8,345 nucleotides of DNA, from positions 1 to 8,345 of the forward strand of contig WFPG01000271.1 in the NCBI GenBank assembly GCA_015487755.1, read 5' to 3'. Shown here in pieces: positions 4,882 to 8,345 of the stretch. A program made the position numbers and the translations under genes. Below the pieces are notes generated by a model. It searched no databases. It saw nothing but the letters and a program-made list of their open reading frames with translations, and had not been told where the DNA came from. Position 1 is the stretch's first letter, and each line of letters opens with the position of its first letter. Source of the DNA: Acidobacteriota bacterium (lineage in GTDB: Bacteria; Acidobacteriota; Holophagae; Thermotomaculales; Thermotomaculaceae).

Positions 4882-7825
4882 AAACTATCCCCTCTGAAAC
4901 CCTCGGGTCAATCTTTGCCATAAAAGGAGAAGGCAGTTTAACTGCTTTTACAAATTCTCCCTCAAAAACAGTTTCAAGGGAATTTAGGAAATCCCATTTA
5001 ATAAAATTTCTTTCATCCTGCCTTTGAATGTGGAAATAACCGATATTCAAAGTAACCATGTTATGGAAAAAGTGGCTGCCCTGCGAAGGCTCAACATAAA
5101 AATTGTCAAGGTTTGACTCAACGATTAACCTCGCTTTTGAAATATCTTCCCACCTAACGGGAACTCCCAGAAACCTGTCGGAAGTTGCCCATCTGCCAAA
5201 GCCAATAAGCAAATAATTTTTACCTTCTTTTTCAAACAGTTCGTTTATTTTTCTAACTTCAGAGGCAATATCAACGGTTTTAACGCTTGAAAATTTTTCA
5301 GGCTTGATAAAAACAATGTGATTTATTCCTGAATAAACCCCGTTGCCCAACACATTGGTTGAAGATATAAAAGCATTTTCCCTTTCTTTGTCGGAAATCT
5401 CAACATCTGCAAGTTCTTTACCTTTAACCATAGGCCTTACCTGAAGAAGATAAAAATCACCCTTAAAATCCCTTTCTTTCGGAAAATCTACCGCAAACTC
5501 CAACTCCACCTCGGTGCCCATTGCCTTTTTGCAAATATCCATAAGGTTATCAAGTATTTCGGCAAGAGGAAACCTTTTATATTTAAGAATGTGGGCAAAG
5601 GTTATTAGCCTGTAGCCGTCTATAAAAATATTGTCCCTTATAACCCCGTCCTGAGAATCATAGGTGCTTCCCACAAAAAACAAACTTCCGTCTTTTTCAG
5701 CCCTCTTTAAATCGCAAACCCTTAAATCAAAGTCTTCCCTGTTTAAAACATCCATATCCCCTTTTGTCATATCAAGTGCGTAAAACTTTTTCTGGGAAAA
5801 CTTTAAAAATTCGGAAGGGGAAGAGTAAGGGGGAACTATATCAGGATATTTAGGGCTGAAAGAGTAGTATTCTCCCCCGTCAACAACTATTTTACCAAGC
5901 CCTAAAGCAATGTGTGCAACCCCGTCTTCAGGTTTTAAAGGCTCAAACGGATAGTAATTAAAACTTTGCACCACCCCTGAAATTACCGGATAAAATATAT
6001 CGTCATACCTTTTACCGACTATTTTCTGTATTACGACAGCCATCTTTTCTTCTTCTATTCTGTAATTTGAATTTCTTGAATACCTTTTCGGTGCTTGAAA
6101 AAAAACAGAAGCGTAAACAAGTTTTATAGCCTCAATCAACTGCTTAAACCTTGATTTAAAATCAGCACTATTGTTTGGTAACATAAAAGTTTTGTACAAC
6201 CCTGCAAAGGGAAGGTTTTGTGAATCTTCCAACAAACTTGAAGACCTTACAGCGATTGGTTCATTTAAATCTTTTAAAAAATCCTTTAAATTTTCGACAA
6301 ACACATCCGGAAACCTTGCTTTTAAGAAAAGTTCCGCAACTTCTTCATCAGTAGTACATTCAATTGCTTTATCAAACAAGTTATTGTCTTCTATAAATTT
6401 TTCAAAAACTTCGGTGCAAATAACAAGGGTATCGGGAATTCTTACATCAACCCCTTCAATATTCTTTAATTCATTTTCAGTTGAAACAAGGGCATTCAAA
6501 AAAGCAATACTCCTGCCCTTTCCCCCCAATGAGCCTGAGCCTACTTTTATAAAATTATGCTCTTCGTCAAAGTGGGAAAACGAAAAGTCGGCAATAATCC
6601 CTGCATCCCTTTTATCAAGAAAGGTTTTTATCTCTTTTGCAATATACTCTTTAATCTCCGAAATTGAAGAAAAATCACTAACCCTTTTAGGCCTTAACCT
6701 TTCTGCAAGTTCAAATTCAGTCCTTGCCCTTAACCAAATTGAAAAGTGGTTTCTTTCAGAATGGTATTTTAAGGATTCATCAGGTATGGTTTTTATCACT
6801 TCTGCCATTGCCCTTAAAGTGCCTGCTTTCCCTACAACAGTGCCGTCAGGCAGTTTGAAGATAAAATCACCAAACCCGAAATGATTAAGCAAAAATTGCC
6901 TCAATTCACTCTCAAGGTTTTCTGAATTTTTGTTTAAAAAACCTAAATTTCTCTGGTATGCCTTTTCTTTGTTTTCCTCTTCATCAGATTGAATTAAAAA
7001 AGGTATGTCGGGATAATCTTTCTTAACAAGCTTTGCAAACTTAAACCCCGCCTCGTTGTCTTTTTCACCCTTAATCGGAAACCTTACATCGCTTATAACA
7101 CCTAAAATATTTTTTTTATACCTTCTGTAAACCTTTCTTGCCTCTTCAAATGTGTCAACCAGAATGATTTTAGGCCTTGCCCTTATCCTCAAAAACTTCT
7201 GCAACTCATTGGCGCTGTCTTTAAGCAAATACCTTGTTTGATTGAGTATCTCCCTGTAAAGAATGGGGAAAAAATAGGAGTAATACCACGGTGAATCTTC
7301 AATAAGAAGAATAACGCTTACCCCGTGCTTTGTATCGTTATCAAGGTTTCTTTTATCTTCAACATACTTAACAATAGCCAGAAGGATTTTTCTATCGCCG
7401 TACCAATAAAAAACCCTGTCTATGCTTTTTTCATTCCTGATTTTTGCAAGAAATTCCTCGTTTACTGGCTCATAACTTAAAAGAATAACAGGCAACCTTT
7501 TCTTGATTTTTTTAAGGCTTTGCCCGAATTCGAATATAGGCATATCAGGTATATGAGGCGTAATTAAAACAAGGTCAAACCTTTTTCCTCTGTTAATCAA
7601 TTCAAATGCTTCCTTTGCGGACGAAACCCTTGTAATCCTCGGAATAAACCTTAAATTTAAGTCAATAAACTCTGTAAAAAGTTTGTCAACAAGGCTTCCG
7701 TCTTCTTCAAGCACAAATGCATCGTAAAGGGAAGAAACAAGCAGTATCTCGGTTACCCTGAACTTCATTAACTCATAGAAATTGCTAAATTTAGGCACAT
7801 AGTCAAGGTTTAAGAAATTATTCAT
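4871..7825 (-). CDS. Tandem receiver / PEP-synthase-like ATP-binding fusion protein
   Basis: A 984-residue, apparently cytoplasmic multidomain protein. Residues about 26-158 form a receiver-like domain lacking the key acids: ILLVSS replaces the acidic pair and T89 (LVLITPHIPDMP) sits where the phosphoacceptor Asp belongs. Residues about 169-315 are a second receiver with the acidic pair E176/D177 (ILLIEDSP), phosphoacceptor D246 (VISDVRFP), S280 (FLIQSDEE) and K299 (GFLNKN). Residues 316-425 include a helical-looking stretch with RNHFSIWLRARTEFELA that I cannot name. Residues about 426-800 resemble the nucleotide-binding domain of PEP synthase/pyruvate phosphate dikinase: GSLGGKGRS (K436), AVRSSSLLEDSQNLPFAG (R527), VVIQKIVG, SGVVQS and LQVRPM. 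The C-terminal 180 residues show no TxHAA phosphohistidine motif and no PEP-binding barrel, so a PEP synthase label would be misleading. An in-frame TGA lies six codons upstream with no other start between, and the N-terminus fits the family as I remember it. It follows the AGCS gene by 11 bases. Domain calls are strong; function is unknown. Confidence 0.9.
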   Translation of the reverse strand: MNNFLNLDYVPKFSNFYELMKFRVTEILLVSSLYDAFVLEEDGSLVDKLFTEFIDLNLRFIPRITRVSSAKEAFELINRGKRFDLVLITPHIPDMPIFEFGQSLKKIKKRLPVILLSYEPVNEEFLAKIRNEKSIDRVFYWYGDRKILLAIVKYVEDKRNLDNDTKHGVSVILLIEDSPWYYSYFFPILYREILNQTRYLLKDSANELQKFLRIRARPKIILVDTFEEARKVYRRYKKNILGVISDVRFPIKGEKDNEAGFKFAKLVKKDYPDIPFLIQSDEEENKEKAYQRNLGFLNKNSENLESELRQFLLNHFGFGDFIFKLPDGTVVGKAGTLRAMAEVIKTIPDESLKYHSERNHFSIWLRARTEFELAERLRPKRVSDFSSISEIKEYIAKEIKTFLDKRDAGIIADFSFSHFDEEHNFIKVGSGSLGGKGRSIAFLNALVSTENELKNIEGVDVRIPDTLVICTEVFEKFIEDNNLFDKAIECTTDEEVAELFLKARFPDVFVENLKDFLKDLNEPIAVRSSSLLEDSQNLPFAGLYKTFMLPNNSADFKSRFKQLIEAIKLVYASVFFQAPKRYSRNSNYRIEEEKMAVVIQKIVGKRYDDIFYPVISGVVQSFNYYPFEPLKPEDGVAHIALGLGKIVVDGGEYYSFSPKYPDIVPPYSSPSEFLKFSQKKFYALDMTKGDMDVLNREDFDLRVCDLKRAEKDGSLFFVGSTYDSQDGVIRDNIFIDGYRLITFAHILKYKRFPLAEILDNLMDICKKAMGTEVELEFAVDFPKERDFKGDFYLLQVRPMVKGKELADVEISDKERENAFISSTNVLGNGVYSGINHIVFIKPEKFSSVKTVDIASEVRKINELFEKEGKNYLLIGFGRWATSDRFLGVPVRWEDISKARLIVESNLDNFYVEPSQGSHFFHNMVTLNIGYFHIQRQDERNFIKWDFLNSLETVFEGEFVKAVKLPSPFMAKIDPRVSEGIVFTL

Positions 7826-7836
7826 TTTCTTGAAAT

Positions 7837-8345
7837 TTACCCTTCAACCTTGTTTTTGTTTTCAAAATAATCTTTTGTCACCTTAACAATTACCCCTGAC
7901 AAACCTAAAAGTGCTATAAGGTTTGGAACAGCCATAAGGCCGTTAAAAATATCGGCAAGAGTCCATACAACATCAATCTTTAAAATACTTCCCACAAGCA
8001 CCAAAATCACAAAAACAACCCTGTAAGGCTTTATAGCCTTTGCTCCAAGCAAGTATTCAATTGCCTTTTCACCGTAATAAGACCAGCCTAAAATGGTTGA
8101 ATAGGCAAAAAGAATTAAACCCAGGGCAACTATAAAACTTCCCGCATGCTTTCCCAAAGCGTTTGAAAAAGCAACAGAGGTTAAACTTGCCCCGTTTACC
8201 CCTTCAAGTTTCCACGAGCCTGTTACAAGGATAACAAAACCTGTCATTGAGCATACAACAATTGTGTCTATAAAGGTTTGAGTCATTGAAACAAGAGCCT
8301 GAGTGACAGGGTGCTTTGTTTTTGCAGCCGCCGCCGCAATTGGGG
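7837..8345 (-). CDS. Sodium:alanine symporter family protein (AGCS), C-terminal part
   Basis: The 3' end of a gene for an inner-membrane Na+-coupled amino-acid carrier (AGCS/AlsT/DagA family), which imports alanine and sometimes glycine. The reading frame stays open to the window edge, so the Met at 8286 is internal and not the start. The residues before it read [19 protein letters not shown], a hallmark stretch of the family. About 168 residues are visible, against roughly 450-480 for a complete member. Membrane segments are seen after [17 protein letters not shown], around [30 protein letters not shown] (the FxxSTxLGWxYYGE signature), and in two further hydrophobic stretches, [14 protein letters not shown] and [21 protein letters not shown]. 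The tail is short, charged and cytoplasmic-looking ([12 protein letters not shown]). It is co-directional with the receiver/PPDK-like gene 11 bases downstream, probably in one transcript. Family assignment is strong; transported substrate and any second cation are inferred. Confidence 0.9.
   Translation of the reverse strand, partial: PIAAAAAKTKHPVTQALVSMTQTFIDTIVVCSMTGFVILVTGSWKLEGVNGASLTSVAFSNALGKHAGSFIVALGLILFAYSTILGWSYYGEKAIEYLLGAKAIKPYRVVFVILVLVGSILKIDVVWTLADIFNGLMAVPNLIALLGLSGVIVKVTKDYFENKNKVEG
7840..7845 (-). promoter_or_regulatory. Weak, distant ribosome-binding site for the receiver/PPDK-like gene
   Basis: On the minus strand GAAGGG lies 14 bases before the ATG, longer than usual, and partly inside the end of the symporter gene. 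Nothing closer looks like a Shine-Dalgarno (only AAGAAA). Translation may depend on ribosomes arriving from the upstream symporter gene. The assignment is tentative. Confidence 0.3.

Noticed and set aside
6171..6884. A 237-codon open frame on the plus strand
   Set aside because: It lies wholly inside and antisense to the receiver/PPDK-like gene, has a Ser/Lys/Phe-rich composition typical of a reverse-frame artefact, and shows no domain motif or ribosome-binding site.
4871..7825. Annotation as phosphoenolpyruvate synthase (ppsA)
   Set aside because: Only the ATP-binding domain matches; the phosphohistidine motif and PEP/pyruvate barrel are absent and receiver domains occupy the N-terminus.
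7837..8286. A complete 149-residue membrane protein starting at the ATG at 8286
   Set aside because: The frame continues upstream to the window edge with family-typical AGCS sequence ([13 protein letters not shown]), so this Met is internal and the gene is only truncated by the window.

Overview
The window is 8.3 kb of AT-rich, almost fully coding bacterial DNA. It holds four complete protein genes and the 3' part of a fifth. The organism looks like a Gram-negative bacterium: there is a large SppA-type membrane peptidase and an exported S9 peptidase. Proteins are rich in Lys and Glu, and arginine is mostly AGA/AGG, a bias often seen in thermophiles, though this is only a weak hint. From memory, proteins that join receiver domains to a PEP-synthase-like ATP-binding domain occur in Bacteroidota, Ignavibacteriota and Acidobacteriota. 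The sequence does not settle the phylum. I see no rRNA, tRNA, CRISPR array, insertion sequence, attachment site or replication origin. No gene-free stretch is longer than about 45 bases.

Positions 1-3934, plus strand: a two-gene proteolysis unit. An SppA-family protease (membrane-anchored, Ser/Lys dyad) is followed 3 bases later by a secreted dipeptidyl-peptidase-IV-like S9 serine peptidase. The ribosome-binding site of the second gene lies in the last codons of the first. The unit ends in a clear intrinsic terminator (7-bp stem, GAAA tetraloop, T-rich tail).

Positions 3946-4881, plus strand: an aldo/keto reductase starting just 12 bases after the terminator tail. It has a full catalytic tetrad. 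Its stop overlaps the end of the opposing gene by 11 bp.

Positions 4871-8345, minus strand: the C-terminal third of a sodium:alanine (AGCS) symporter, cut by the window edge, followed after 11 bases by a 984-residue fusion protein. The fusion has a degenerate receiver domain, a second receiver with its phosphoacceptor Asp intact, a middle region I cannot name, a PEP synthase/PPDK-type nucleotide-binding domain, and a C-terminal region that carries neither the phosphohistidine domain nor the PEP/pyruvate barrel of true PEP synthases. It is the most interesting object here: it looks like a phosphorylation-controlled ATP-using enzyme or regulator whose acceptor is unknown. Its position after an amino-acid symporter gene suggests, but does not show, a link to alanine/pyruvate metabolism.
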